45,871 nt of DNA from positions 1-45,871 of the forward strand of contig JAZRNN010000077.1 of the NCBI GenBank assembly GCA_045648175.1, in the 5' to 3' direction. Each line of letters begins with the position of its first letter. Positions within the stretch are counted from its first letter, which is position 1. Below, piece after piece: positions 45,570-45,871 of the stretch. Made by a program: the position numbers and the translations under genes. Below the pieces are notes generated by a model, which was not told the DNA's origin, did not search any database, and saw only the letters and a list, made by a program, of their open reading frames with translations. Source of the stretch: SIG440 sp045648175. Lineage in GTDB: Bacteria; Bacillota; Clostridia; Monoglobales; Monoglobaceae.

Positions 45570-45871
45570 TGGAGTACGATGGTTTATATATTAAGAAAAA
45601 CCCTGATGGAACAATGACTAAAAGAATTATTTTTGGAGGTTCCCAACGCAAACTACCGGCTACCACAATCAACGATGAGATTATTTCTTTCTCTGAACAG
45701 AATTTCGAACCATACCTTGAGATGTTAACTGAAATTGATACCGCCGCAGGGGATGTTGTTGGAGACGAAGAATATAAACTTGAAGTTGATGTAGACGAGT
45801 TTATAAAATTTGCTAACATTGTTTCCGAGGCATGCAAGCGTTTACAGAAAAAAGATTTTGTTATGGGTACC
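45570..45871 (+). CDS. 3'-partial protein of unknown family with an apparent frameshift
   Basis: An AAGGAGGTG site at 45557-45565 precedes ATG 45570, whose frame reads MEYDGLYIKK and stops at TGA after 14 codons. One base out of phase a frame opens at 45596 and continues to the window end: NPDGTMTKRIIFGGSQ, EIISFSEQNFEPYLEMLTEI, then EYKLEVDVDEFIKFANIVSE. The natural join is after the lysines in the A-run 45597-45600, which suggests a one-base deletion there (mutation or sequencing error). The alternative start is ATG 45614 in the long frame, which has no good site. The family is unknown; the protein is acidic and soluble. Confidence 0.5.

Overview
The window looks like the chromosome of a low-GC, Gram-positive anaerobe of the class Clostridia. 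The basis is AT-rich intergenic DNA, strong AAGGAGG-type ribosome binding sites, sigma-A promoters of the TTGACA-N17-TATAAT type, and gene content: HPr with His15 and Ser46, an rpsO-pnp pair, an S-layer-homology protein, an ECF transporter S component, DUF1836, DUF512 and DUF6512 proteins, and a large serine recombinase of clostridial mobile elements. No tRNA, rRNA or CRISPR array is visible. The species cannot be named from the sequence.

Layout. 1-5800 is accessory: the 3' end of a polymorphic toxin with a probable immunity gene, an XRE regulator facing a small lipoprotein across three or four operator-like sites, about 0.9 kb of composite inverted repeats, an AraC regulator divergent from a MATE exporter, and a frame-broken phage-like gene. 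5860-7010 holds a membrane protein and an ECF S component. 7093-11259 (minus strand) is an amino-sugar operon: BadF-type sugar kinase, AgaS-like SIS protein, and both subunits of tagatose-bisphosphate aldolase. Divergent to it are a broken SLH protein and a HutC/GntR regulator. 13433-15989 is rpsO-pnp. 16106-18419 is a polar amino acid ABC transporter whose binding protein has its two lobes in swapped order, followed by a DUF512 radical SAM-type protein. 19766-24137 carries a ROK glucokinase, L-lactate dehydrogenase, a DUF1836 regulator and an acyl-CoA-synthetase-like enzyme with a palindromic operator. 24222-29473 (minus) holds a XerC/D-type recombinase, uvrC, HPr and an RluA pseudouridine synthase. 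29612-33671 (minus) is a probable operon of two COG0523/CobW GTPases and an asparagine-synthetase-like protein without the usual nucleophilic cysteine. 33797-39959 (minus) is a MacA/MacB-like exporter followed by an SLH protein. 40298 starts pfkA. From about 41785 to the right edge lies part of a mobile element: serine recombinase, small accessory genes and a winged-helix, replication-initiator-like protein.

How the parts fit together: sugar entry and glycolysis (HPr, ROK kinase, PFK, LDH) describe a fermenting, sugar-using cell, and the AgaS/aldolase operon feeds amino-sugar carbon to triose phosphates. The COG0523 GTPases with a His-rich metal loop and a DUF1980 domain suggest zinc handling. 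The most unusual items are the permuted binding protein, the Ser-for-Cys AsnB-like protein whose ribosome binding site sits inside a hairpin next to the upstream stop codon, and the paired repeat units at 1787-2155, which share an alternative-pairing layout but not their sequence.
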